From Burkholderiaceae bacterium (lineage in GTDB: Bacteria > Pseudomonadota > Gammaproteobacteria > Burkholderiales > Burkholderiaceae_C): 7,371 nucleotides of DNA. Position 1 is the stretch's first letter. Every line of letters begins with the position of its first letter. Made by a program: the position numbers and the translations under genes. The notes under the pieces are model-generated. The model was not told the origin of the DNA. It did not search any database and saw only the letters and a program-made list of their open reading frames with translations. The DNA is taken from assembly GCA_031256125.1 (NCBI GenBank), contig JAIRRE010000119.1:1-7371 (forward strand), read 5' to 3'. Positions 1 to 5,044 of the stretch are shown here, piece by piece.

Positions 1-37
1 CCGTTCATGGGGTATTTTTTACGGGTGACGTTTTTCT

Positions 38-72
38 AAAAACAGGCTGCGGCATGAGCGCCAGCCCATGCC
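38..72 (-). terminator. Possible 3'-end hairpin after the binding-protein gene
   Basis: Reading the minus strand, a hairpin lies 18 nt past the stop codon of the binding-protein gene: GGCATG at 72-67 pairs with CATGCC at 56-51, and three inner pairs (one G.U) close a TGGC tetraloop. A run of five Ts follows only after 8 nt (42-38), which is farther than in a good intrinsic terminator. It could be a weak terminator, or a stabilising hairpin between a binding-protein gene and downstream transporter genes. A minus-strand ATG at 8-6 could open the next gene, but too little is visible to tell. I see nothing else in 1-90. Confidence 0.35.
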
Positions 73-90
73 GACGGGCAGCGCGACGGG

Positions 91-894
91 TTAGTTGCCA
101 ACGGGCTGGGTCACGTCCACGCCAAACCACTGCATCGAAATCTTGTGCAGCGTGCCATCCTGACGCATGGCATTGAGCGCATCATCGAGAGCCTTGGCGA
201 ATTTCGGGTTTCCTTTGCGGAACGGAATACCCATCTCTTGATTGGCCCCTTTGAGCGTGGCGCCCGCCCGTATGGGCATGTTCGATGTCTTGATGATGTA
301 AGGCACCATCAGCCGGTCATCAATCGTGGCGTCGATCCGCCCGCTCACCAGATCATTGAGTTTCTCCGGCGCGCCAGGGTAGGTATTGGCATTGATGCCC
401 GGCACGGCGTGCACCATCAGATCGTAGTTGGTGCCCAGGGTCGCGCCGATCTTCTTGTCGCCCTTGAAGTCCGTCAGCGCAGTAAATTGGCGCTTGTCGT
501 TGGCGCGCTGGATCAGTTGCGCGGCGGAAAAGGTGTATGGCTGGCTGAAGTCCAGCGCCTGTTTGCGTTCGGGCGTGATCGTGACCTGGTTGACGATCAC
601 ATCGAATTTGCCCGTTTCCAGACCGGCAAGGATTCCGCTCCACTCAGTGGTGATGAACTGGGGCTTGACGCCCAAGCGTGCCGCGACCGCCTTGGCAACA
701 TCGACATCAAAACCTACAAGTTGACCGTCGCTGTTGCGGGAGTCGAAGGGCGGGTATGTGCCTTCCATCGCGACCTTCAGCACGCCCGCGCTTTTGACGG
801 TATCGAGCAGGTCTTGCGCCTGCGCGGCGGCAACCGTCAAGCACAGTGCGGCGACAAACAGGAAAAATTTCACTAGGCGGGTGAGAGGTCTCAT
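91..894 (-). CDS. Periplasmic amino-acid-binding protein of an ABC transporter (family 3)
   Basis: This 267-residue protein captures a polar amino acid in the periplasm and hands it to an inner-membrane ABC permease. Residues 1-26 form a typical signal peptide (Arg/Lys start, hydrophobic core, AQA-Q cleavage site). The mature protein opens with the family-3 pattern VLKVAMEGTYPPFD, then GQLVGFDVDVAKAVAARLG, and EWSGILAGLETGKFDVIVNQ with TITPERKQALDFSQPY, all typical of the cystine/glutamine/lysine-arginine-ornithine binding group. The closest resemblance by eye is to cystine-type (FliY/TcyA-like) proteins, but ligand cannot be assigned from sequence alone. Length is normal. The ATG at 894 is supported by AGGAG at 904-900, five bases upstream. 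A TATGAT at 930-925 could be a -10 box, but no good -35 lies at the right distance. No permease or ATPase gene is in the window; they may lie beyond position 1 or elsewhere. Confidence 0.93.
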   Translation of the reverse strand: MRPLTRLVKFFLFVAALCLTVAAAQAQDLLDTVKSAGVLKVAMEGTYPPFDSRNSDGQLVGFDVDVAKAVAARLGVKPQFITTEWSGILAGLETGKFDVIVNQVTITPERKQALDFSQPYTFSAAQLIQRANDKRQFTALTDFKGDKKIGATLGTNYDLMVHAVPGINANTYPGAPEKLNDLVSGRIDATIDDRLMVPYIIKTSNMPIRAGATLKGANQEMGIPFRKGNPKFAKALDDALNAMRQDGTLHKISMQWFGVDVTQPVGN

Positions 895-1246
895 GGCGTC
901 TCCTCTGGGTTAGGGGGGAGGTAAATCATAACCGGTACATCAACTGGGTGACTTGTGCGGAGCCTCTGCCGGACCGGGCTGAAATGCCGCTTTGCCCTGA
1001 CGCGGCTGGCGGTATTATGGCAATGTTGAACAAGCCCGTCGCGGCGGGCGCTGCTTGGCTTTGGGCGATCTGCCTGGTTGTAAATGTTCGCAATACCACC
1101 GGGTATCGCCGTATTTTGCGGTTTCCCCAGCTTATCTCAAAATCCAAGGGTGTCCGCTCGCGCAGACTTATTCCGCGTTGCCTTGGGACGCCAAGTCAAT
1201 TTGCCGAATCGCCCTTCCCCTCCGCAATCCTCAGGAACCAGAAAAA
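895..1246. other. Intergenic region between divergent genes
   Basis: About 350 nt separate the minus-strand binding-protein gene from the plus-strand exporter gene, so both promoters should lie here. I see the ribosome binding site and possible -10 of the left gene (904-900, 930-925). There is a GC-rich inverted repeat GCCCG/CGGGC around 1034-1049 with no T run after it. Open frames crossing the region on both strands show no family motif or credible start, and I regard them as chance. No convincing -35/-10 pair for the exporter was found. Confidence 0.5.
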
Positions 1247-1879
1247 ATGCCAAGTGCTGCGGCTTTTTTGACTTTTCTGACGGCGTTGTTCTTTTTGGAA
1301 ATTGCCCCAGGCCCCGACATGATGCTGGTGTTGGCCAGGGGTGTCGGGCAGGGGCGCAAAGTTGCCATTTTCACGGTTCTGGGGATCGTTTTTGTTTCGG
1401 GCGTCGTTCAGCTCGGACTGCTGGTACTGGGGGTGTCGTCCCTGCTCCAGGCGCATCCCGTCAGCCTGGTGGCGCTGCGGTGGATCGGCGCGGCTTATTT
1501 GTTTTATCTTGGCGCCAAAATGATCCAGGCCAGCAGGAACGGGCTGAAAAAACCGGTCGCAACCAGCGTTTCCACGCCCGGACAGGCATTGCGGCAAGGC
1601 GCCATCAACAACTTGACCAATCCCAAGTCATTCCTGTTCATGTTCGCGTTTCTGCCGCAATTCGTGGACCCTGCATCCGGGCCGGTGTGGCTGCAATTGT
1701 TGATATTCGGCTCCATGCAAAAGCTCGCCGGCATTGTGTCTCTGGGCACAGTGGCGCTGGCTTCCGGCACGGTCGGACAGTGGCTGTTTCGCAGACCGGA
1801 TTTCCTGATCTGGCAAAGACGTTTCACCGGCCTGGTCATGGTGGCGCTTGGGCTTGGATTGTTGCTAAAGCAACCTTGA
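1247..1879 (+). CDS. LysE/RhtB-family amino-acid exporter
   Basis: This 210-residue inner-membrane protein belongs to the LysE/RhtB translocator family, whose characterised members export amino acids such as lysine, arginine, homoserine, threonine or leucine. Evidence: the family motif PGPD at residues 21-24 after the first hydrophobic segment, long hydrophobic segments at about 41-67, 72-94, 145-170 and 192-207, the AYLFYLGAKM block (83-92) and the NPKSFLFMFAFLPQFV block (125-140). The frame is open upstream to 1055, but ATG 1247 gives the family's usual length, puts the first membrane segment at the N terminus, and has AGGA at 1233-1236. The substrate cannot be told from sequence. It stands alone as an apparent single gene; the next plus-strand gene starts 312 nt downstream, past a transposase relic. 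Confidence 0.92.
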   Translation: MPSAAAFLTFLTALFFLEIAPGPDMMLVLARGVGQGRKVAIFTVLGIVFVSGVVQLGLLVLGVSSLLQAHPVSLVALRWIGAAYLFYLGAKMIQASRNGLKKPVATSVSTPGQALRQGAINNLTNPKSFLFMFAFLPQFVDPASGPVWLQLLIFGSMQKLAGIVSLGTVALASGTVGQWLFRRPDFLIWQRRFTGLVMVALGLGLLLKQP

Positions 1880-1920
1880 ACAAGCCTGCGCTTTCTCTCC
1901 AATACTCTGCCCACAAAGCT

Positions 1921-2009
1921 CCTTGTCTGATCGGCATCGAAGCCTGCGGCGAAACACCTACTGGGCGCCTCAAGTTCAAGGCTCTGGGCACAGTGTGCTC
2001 ATTCATGCC
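1921..2009 (+). pseudogene. Frameshifted IS110/IS1111-family transposase relic
   Basis: Frame 1921-1950 reads PCLIGIEACG, a signature of IS110/IS1111 transposases (typically PPCLVGMEACG followed by a HYWAR block). Shifting the frame after 1950, the sequence from 1959 reads TYWAPQVQGSGHSVLIHA, which matches the expected continuation HYWARxLQxLGHTVRLxxP in order and spacing. Eight bases (1951-1958) stand where nine are expected, so a one-base deletion explains the shift. Only about 30 codons are recognisable. The N-terminal DEDD catalytic start and all downstream parts are missing, and no terminal repeats were found. It is a dead remnant of an insertion sequence between the exporter and comEA. 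The family call comes from remembered motifs, not a search. Confidence 0.72.
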
Positions 2010-2175
2010 AAGGCGAGTCGGCTCCGACTATGCCCTGGCGCTGCTTTTGCCTATGGAATACCTCGCCTGGGACATTCGTGCAATGGATATTGGTGTGATA
2101 CAAACGCTTGCCCAAATCCACAATCTTGGGCATGATGTCGCGCGCCGATAGCGCCCCGCGACTATTTACTTTTTC
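2010..2175. other. Intergenic DNA of unclear origin upstream of comEA
   Basis: This stretch follows the transposase relic and precedes the comEA ribosome binding site. It contains a 7-bp inverted repeat (TGCCCAA 2109-2115, TTGGGCA 2126-2132, 10-nt loop) with no T run, and a shorter one (AGTCG/CGACT, about 2016-2029). One plus frame stays open from the relic to a stop at 2151, but shows nothing I recognise. The comEA promoter must be here or further upstream; no convincing -35/-10 pair is visible. Confidence 0.4.
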
Positions 2176-2181
2176 AGGAGG
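2176..2181 (+). promoter_or_regulatory. Strong ribosome binding site deciding the comEA start
   Basis: A perfect AGGAGG lies 10 bases before ATG 2192. It fixes that start over the in-frame ATG at 2108, which would put 28 unrelated residues ahead of the signal peptide. Confidence 0.85.
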
Positions 2182-2191
2182 TTTTTTCCCT

Positions 2192-2653
2192 ATGTTCAAG
2201 AAATTGCTGGCGATCATCGCCTTTCTGTTCTATGCCGCCACGGCCTTTGCGGCCAACGTGGATGCCAACACGGCCAGTTCCGCCGATCTGGATGCCCTCA
2301 AGGGTATCGGCCCGGCCATCGCGGGCCGGATCATTGATGCCCGCCAACAAGGCGGAGCATTCAAAGATTGGAATGATTTCATCTCGCGCGTCAAAGGCAT
2401 CGGCAACAAGAACGCCGCTAAATTTTCAGCCGAGGGATTAACCATCGGCGGCGCAGCCTATCAAGGCACGTCAACCACAGCGTCTCAAAAGTCGGCCAAA
2501 TCCACCAAATCATCGGCCCAAACATCCAATGCCGTAACCGCACCAGCGGCCGAGCCAGCATCTCCGGCTAGCGCGTCAACCGCGAAAAAGCACGGCGGCA
2601 AGCACAGCAAAAAAGCCAACGCCAAGGCCGCAGCCGCCAGCGCTGCCCAGTAA
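2192..2653 (+). CDS. comEA: Secreted ComEA-like helix-hairpin-helix DNA-binding protein
   Basis: A 153-residue exported protein. Residues 1-20 form a signal peptide (FKK, hydrophobic core, TAFA-A cleavage site). Residues about 23-85 are a ComEA-type double helix-hairpin-helix domain: VDANTASSADLDALKGIG opens it, with hairpins KGIGPAIAGRI (37-47) and VKGIGNKNAAKF (67-78). In naturally transformable Gram-negative bacteria such as Neisseria and Vibrio, periplasmic ComEA binds incoming double-stranded DNA non-specifically and helps pull it in. Residues about 95-153 form a low-complexity tail rich in Ala, Ser, Thr and Lys, ending in a basic AKKHGGKHSKKANAK stretch, which may add DNA affinity. The HhH fold predicts DNA binding; a competence role is inferred from family. 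The hydrolase gene follows 14 nt after the stop, so the two may be co-transcribed. Confidence 0.88.
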   Translation: MFKKLLAIIAFLFYAATAFAANVDANTASSADLDALKGIGPAIAGRIIDARQQGGAFKDWNDFISRVKGIGNKNAAKFSAEGLTIGGAAYQGTSTTASQKSAKSTKSSAQTSNAVTAPAAEPASPASASTAKKHGGKHSKKANAKAAAASAAQ

Positions 2654-2667
2654 TGGCTGTTTGAACC

Positions 2668-3693
2668 GTGCCCATGCCCCGCGCCAGCCAGTTGTTGTAC
2701 CCACCCGGCGATTCATGGAGTGCCGCTGGTCTGATAACTGGTCTGCGCGCGGGGCAATTGGTTACGGTTGAACCGCACGAACCGCCGTTCGGCGAGTTGA
2801 CGTTGACCGGATCGGACGCAAACTATCCACACACACTCGACTGGCAATCCGAGCGTACAGTGCCGCTGCTGAAAAATGTGCTGCGGCTGACCGCACCTAA
2901 CGCCAGCTTCATGACTGGGCCGGGCACCAACAGCTATCTGGTGGGCGATGCCGCCAGCGGCTTCATCGTCATCGACCCCGGCCCCGATAACGCGGTACAC
3001 ATTGAACGGCTGTGGCAGGCCGTACATGACGCGGGGAGCCAAATCCGCGCCATCGTCTGTACCCATTCGCACCCGGATCATGCACCCGGCGCACAGCCGC
3101 TGCAAGCGCTGTGTCAACAGCGCGGCGAGGACCAGCCGCCGATCCTGGGTCTGCCTTCTGCCCCAACCGCCGCGCCCGATCACGCCTTTCGGCCCGACCG
3201 CGCGTTGCACGATAACGAGTGCCTGACGCTCACTGGCGCGAACGGCATCACGCATACCCTGCGCGTCATCTTCACGCCCGGCCACGCGGCCAACCACATT
3301 TGCCTGGTACTGGAGGAGGACGCGCTGCTGTTTTCCGGCGACCATATCCTGAACGGCAGTACCACCATCGTCGATCCGCCCGATGGCGACATGAGCGCGT
3401 ATCTTGATTCCCTGGCCAAACTGGACGCGGCCTGCGCGCGGGGCGGTATTGGCTTTGCGCTTCCGGCGCACGGCCACGTGATAAGTAACCTGCGTGACGC
3501 CATTGCGCGTTTGACGGCGCACCGCCTAGCGCGCGAAGCCAAAGTGCTGGCCGCGTTGCGCGCCGACCCGCAAGGCAACCTCGACCGCTGGGTTGCCCGC
3601 GCTTACGGCGACACACCCGCCACCGCCTGGTCCAAGGCCAAACGCTCGCTGCTGGCGCATGTGGAACGGCTGCGCAAACTGGGGATGGTGTAA
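2668..3693 (+). CDS. Metallo-beta-lactamase-fold hydrolase, LACTB2-like
   Basis: A 341-residue predicted cytoplasmic metallohydrolase. The metal site is intact: HSHPDH at residues 133-138, His206 in TPGHAANH, Asp225 in SGDH and His268 in PAHGH, the expected set for two zinc ions. NAS-MTGPGTNSYLVG (78-93) followed by IDPGPD (102-107) is characteristic of the LACTB2-like branch. The C-terminal part (about 275-341) fits the small winged-helix domain of that branch. Human LACTB2 is an endoribonuclease, but the substrate of bacterial relatives is generally unknown, so no specific reaction is assigned. Two starts are possible six bases apart: GTG 2668 or ATG 2674. Neither has a clear ribosome binding site, suggesting translational coupling to comEA, whose stop is 14-20 nt upstream. 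The gene converges on aroG across a 55-nt gap in which no good terminator was seen. Confidence 0.9.
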   Translation: MPMPRASQLLYPPGDSWSAAGLITGLRAGQLVTVEPHEPPFGELTLTGSDANYPHTLDWQSERTVPLLKNVLRLTAPNASFMTGPGTNSYLVGDAASGFIVIDPGPDNAVHIERLWQAVHDAGSQIRAIVCTHSHPDHAPGAQPLQALCQQRGEDQPPILGLPSAPTAAPDHAFRPDRALHDNECLTLTGANGITHTLRVIFTPGHAANHICLVLEEDALLFSGDHILNGSTTIVDPPDGDMSAYLDSLAKLDAACARGGIGFALPAHGHVISNLRDAIARLTAHRLAREAKVLAALRADPQGNLDRWVARAYGDTPATAWSKAKRSLLAHVERLRKLGMV

Positions 3694-3748
3694 GCAAGGG
3701 AGCCAGCTCCGGCGTCGGGCGTCGAGTACGCAAAACACACGCCTTCCA

Positions 3749-4855
3749 TTATTTCCCCGTGTGCCGCACCCGCGCCGCTCGCGCCAAATCGTCAATCAGC
3801 GTCACGGTATCGTCCCAGCCCAGACATGCGTCGGTGATACTTTTGCCATATTCAAGTTGGGTCGGATCATCCTGACCGGGGGTGAATGTCTGTGCGCCTG
3901 GCTGGATGTGGCCTTCCACCATGACGCCGAAGATGGTCCGCGAACCGCCCGCGATCTGTGCGCCAATATCACGCGCCACCTCCATTTGCCGCAGGTACTG
4001 CTTGTTGCTGTTGGCGTGGCTGGTGTCGATCATGACCGCCGGACGCAGGCCGGCGCTTTCCAAATCACGCGCAGCCGCGGCCACGCTGGCCGCGTCGTAG
4101 TTGGGCGCCTTGCCACCGCGCAGGATGACGTGGCAATCGTGGTTGCCCTCGGTGTGAACGATGGCGACCTGGCCGCTTTTGTGCACCGATAAAAAGTGAT
4201 GCGGACGGGCGGCGGCCTGAATGGCGTCTATGGCGATTTTCAAATTACCGTCGGTGCCGTTTTTGAAGCCGATGGGCGCCGACAGGCCCGATGCCAGTTC
4301 GCGGTGCACCTGACTTTCAGTGGTGCGCGCGCCAATCGCGCCCCAACTGATGAGGTCGCCGATGTACTGTGGAGAGATCACGTCCAGAAATTCGCTGCCC
4401 GCCGGCACGCCAATGCGGTTGATGTCGATCAGCAGTTGTCGCGCGATGCGCAGACCCTCGTCGATACGGAAGCTCTTGTCCAGATACGGGTCGTTGATAA
4501 GGCCCTTCCAGCCCACAGTGGTGCGCGGTTTCTCGAAATAGACGCGCATCACGATTTCCAGCCGGTCGGCGTAGCGTTGGCGCAACGGCTTTAAACGTCG
4601 GGCGTAGTCGAGCGCGGCTTCGGGGTCATGGATGGAGCACGGGCCAACGATGAGCAGCAACCGGTCATCGCGCCCCGCCACAATCTCGCGGATGGCGCGG
4701 CGTGTTCGCGTGATAAGTGTTTCCACAGCTGTGCCGCGGATGGGAAAGAAGCGGATCAGATGCTCGGGCGGCGGCAGCACGGAAATCTCCTGGATTCGTT
4801 CGTCATCGGTTTCGCTGGTGCGGTCGTGCGGATGCGGTACGGCGGCGGCATTCAT
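3749..4855 (-). CDS. aroG: 3-deoxy-7-phosphoheptulonate synthase (DAHP synthase), AroG type
   Basis: A 368-residue cytoplasmic enzyme that condenses phosphoenolpyruvate with erythrose 4-phosphate to DAHP, the first committed step towards Phe, Tyr and Trp. Class I signatures are all present: GPCSIHDP (residues 71-78), RVYFEKPRTTVGWKGLINDP (104-123), IGARTTESQVHRELASGLS (174-192), GFKNGTDG, LRGGKAPNY (245-253), and YGKSITDACLGW near the C terminus. Metal ligands Cys73, His280, Glu314 and Asp342 are conserved. By eye it matches E. coli AroG (Phe-sensitive) better than AroF, for instance in FLD-ISPQY and the NHDCHVILRGGK block, but the true effector is untested. The frame continues to a TTG at 4879, but ATG 4855 has AGGAG at 4870-4866 and yields the family N terminus. 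Upstream lie an aromatic-rich leader peptide and a terminator, so expression is probably attenuated by aromatic amino-acid supply. Confidence 0.96.
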   Translation of the reverse strand: MNAAAVPHPHDRTSETDDERIQEISVLPPPEHLIRFFPIRGTAVETLITRTRRAIREIVAGRDDRLLLIVGPCSIHDPEAALDYARRLKPLRQRYADRLEIVMRVYFEKPRTTVGWKGLINDPYLDKSFRIDEGLRIARQLLIDINRIGVPAGSEFLDVISPQYIGDLISWGAIGARTTESQVHRELASGLSAPIGFKNGTDGNLKIAIDAIQAAARPHHFLSVHKSGQVAIVHTEGNHDCHVILRGGKAPNYDAASVAAAARDLESAGLRPAVMIDTSHANSNKQYLRQMEVARDIGAQIAGGSRTIFGVMVEGHIQPGAQTFTPGQDDPTQLEYGKSITDACLGWDDTVTLIDDLARAARVRHTGK

Positions 4856-4865
4856 GGGGATGTGA

Positions 4866-4870
4866 CTCCT
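4866..4870 (-). promoter_or_regulatory. Ribosome binding site of aroG
   Basis: On the minus strand AGGAG precedes ATG 4855 by 10 bases and lies 18 nt after the attenuator's U-run. It selects ATG 4855 over the upstream TTG at 4879, because the latter would begin before this site. Confidence 0.8.
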
Positions 4871-4888
4871 AAAAAGCAATCAGGCAAT

Positions 4889-4922
4889 AAAAAACCGCCG
4901 GGCGGTATCCGCGCGGCGGTTT
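4889..4922 (-). terminator. Intrinsic terminator of the aroG attenuator
   Basis: On the minus strand AAACCGCCG (4922-4914) pairs perfectly with CGGCGGTTT (4900-4892). Above a C.C mismatch, GCGG (4912-4909) pairs with CCGC (4905-4902) over an ATA loop. Six Ts (4894-4889) form the U-tract. It lies after the leader-peptide stop and 33 nt before the aroG ATG, with no gene ending just ahead of it, so it can only stop transcription entering aroG. On the plus strand the stem is followed by only three Ts and there is no gene to terminate. Its 5' arm is also part of the antiterminator. Confidence 0.9.
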
Positions 4923-4978
4923 GGAGAGGACAGCTTGCGTTCAAATCATTGGTTTATACGCTCGCCTCTCGTCCGCCG
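4914..4978 (-). promoter_or_regulatory. Antiterminator pairing of the aroG leader (regions 2:3)
   Basis: In the minus-strand RNA, CGGCGG (4978-4973) can pair with CCGCCG (4919-4914), and GAGAGG (4970-4965) with CCTCTC (4929-4924). This makes 12 Watson-Crick pairs around a small internal loop, with possible extra pairs inside (AGC 4962-4960 with GCT 4934-4932). Forming it uses up six bases of the terminator's 5' arm, so terminator and antiterminator exclude each other. Region 2 lies inside the last codons of the leader peptide, so a ribosome reaching the stop codon should disturb it. Pairing was traced by hand; energies were not computed. Confidence 0.8.
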
Positions 4979-5025
4979 GGGACTGAGAACCAAAAGTAAA
5001 AACCGAACCACGAACGTTGCTGCAT
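4954..5025 (-). CDS. Aromatic-rich attenuator leader peptide of aroG
   Basis: A 23-residue peptide, beginning MQQRSWFGFYFWF and ending SVPGGREASV, encoded between tldD and aroG. Residues 6-13 contain two Trp, four Phe and one Tyr around a single Gly, at nucleotides 5010-4987. Such runs are the hallmark of transcription-attenuation leaders (TrpL, PheL), where ribosome speed reports the level of charged tRNA. Here all three aromatic end products of the shikimate pathway are represented, fitting control of its first enzyme. The stop codon (4956-4954) is followed after 31 nt by the terminator. No strong ribosome binding site precedes ATG 5025; GAGTGG at 5046-5041 is too distant to be good. The same frame is open to ATG 5079 inside tldD and would add WYSYY, but that start looks poor. 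The peptide itself probably has no function beyond being translated. Confidence 0.87.
   Translation of the reverse strand: MQQRSWFGFYFWFSVPGGREASV
4967..4988 (-). promoter_or_regulatory. Leader hairpin 1:2 (pause/anti-antiterminator) of aroG
   Basis: In the minus-strand RNA, TCTC (4988-4985) and GTCC (4983-4980) pair with GGAC (4974-4971) and GAGA (4970-4967). This is eight pairs with one bulged A (4984) and a five-base loop. The 5' arm begins in the last Phe codon of the aromatic run (4989-4987), so a ribosome stalled there would prevent this hairpin and free region 2 for the antiterminator. This is the position and role of the 1:2 hairpin in trp and phe attenuators. Confidence 0.75.
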
Positions 5026-5034
5026 GGTGTAGTA

Positions 5035-5043
5035 ACTATACCA
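5035..5043 (-). promoter_or_regulatory. Candidate extended -10 promoter for the leader-aroG transcript
   Basis: Right after the tldD stop codon the minus strand reads TGG-TATAGT (5043-5035), a TGn extended -10 with five of six consensus bases. No TTGACA-like -35 lies 16-18 bp upstream, which extended -10 promoters can tolerate. A start about seven bases downstream would fall near 5028, leaving only about three bases before the leader ATG and explaining the missing ribosome binding site. The alternative is transcription from a promoter further upstream, through tldD. Confidence 0.35.
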
Positions 5044-5044
5044 C

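Noticed and set aside
145..876. Long plus-strand open frame of 243 codons
   Set aside because: It lies wholly antisense to the amino-acid-binding protein, has no family motif, and is explained by GC-rich codon use on the opposite strand.
1055..1246. N-terminal extension of the LysE-family exporter by 64 residues
   Set aside because: The extension is not hydrophobic or conserved, while ATG 1247 gives the normal family length and has an AGGA upstream.
926..1271. Open frames on both strands in the gap between the binding protein and the exporter
   Set aside because: No recognisable motif and no ribosome binding site. The plus frame also runs into the real exporter start in another frame.
2713..3522. 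Minus-strand open frame of 269 codons
   Set aside because: It is antisense to the metallo-beta-lactamase-fold gene, whose complete metal-binding motifs show which strand is real.
4856..4879. Earlier TTG start for aroG
   Set aside because: It would place the AGGAG site inside the coding region and add residues not typical of the family.
4889..4922. Bidirectional terminator also serving the plus strand
   Set aside because: On the plus strand the stem is followed by TTTGGAG, and no plus-strand gene ends nearby.
4889..5044. Riboswitch or T-box instead of a leader-peptide attenuator
   Set aside because: No T-box or known riboswitch core was seen, and the aromatic codon run with three exclusive stems already explains the region.
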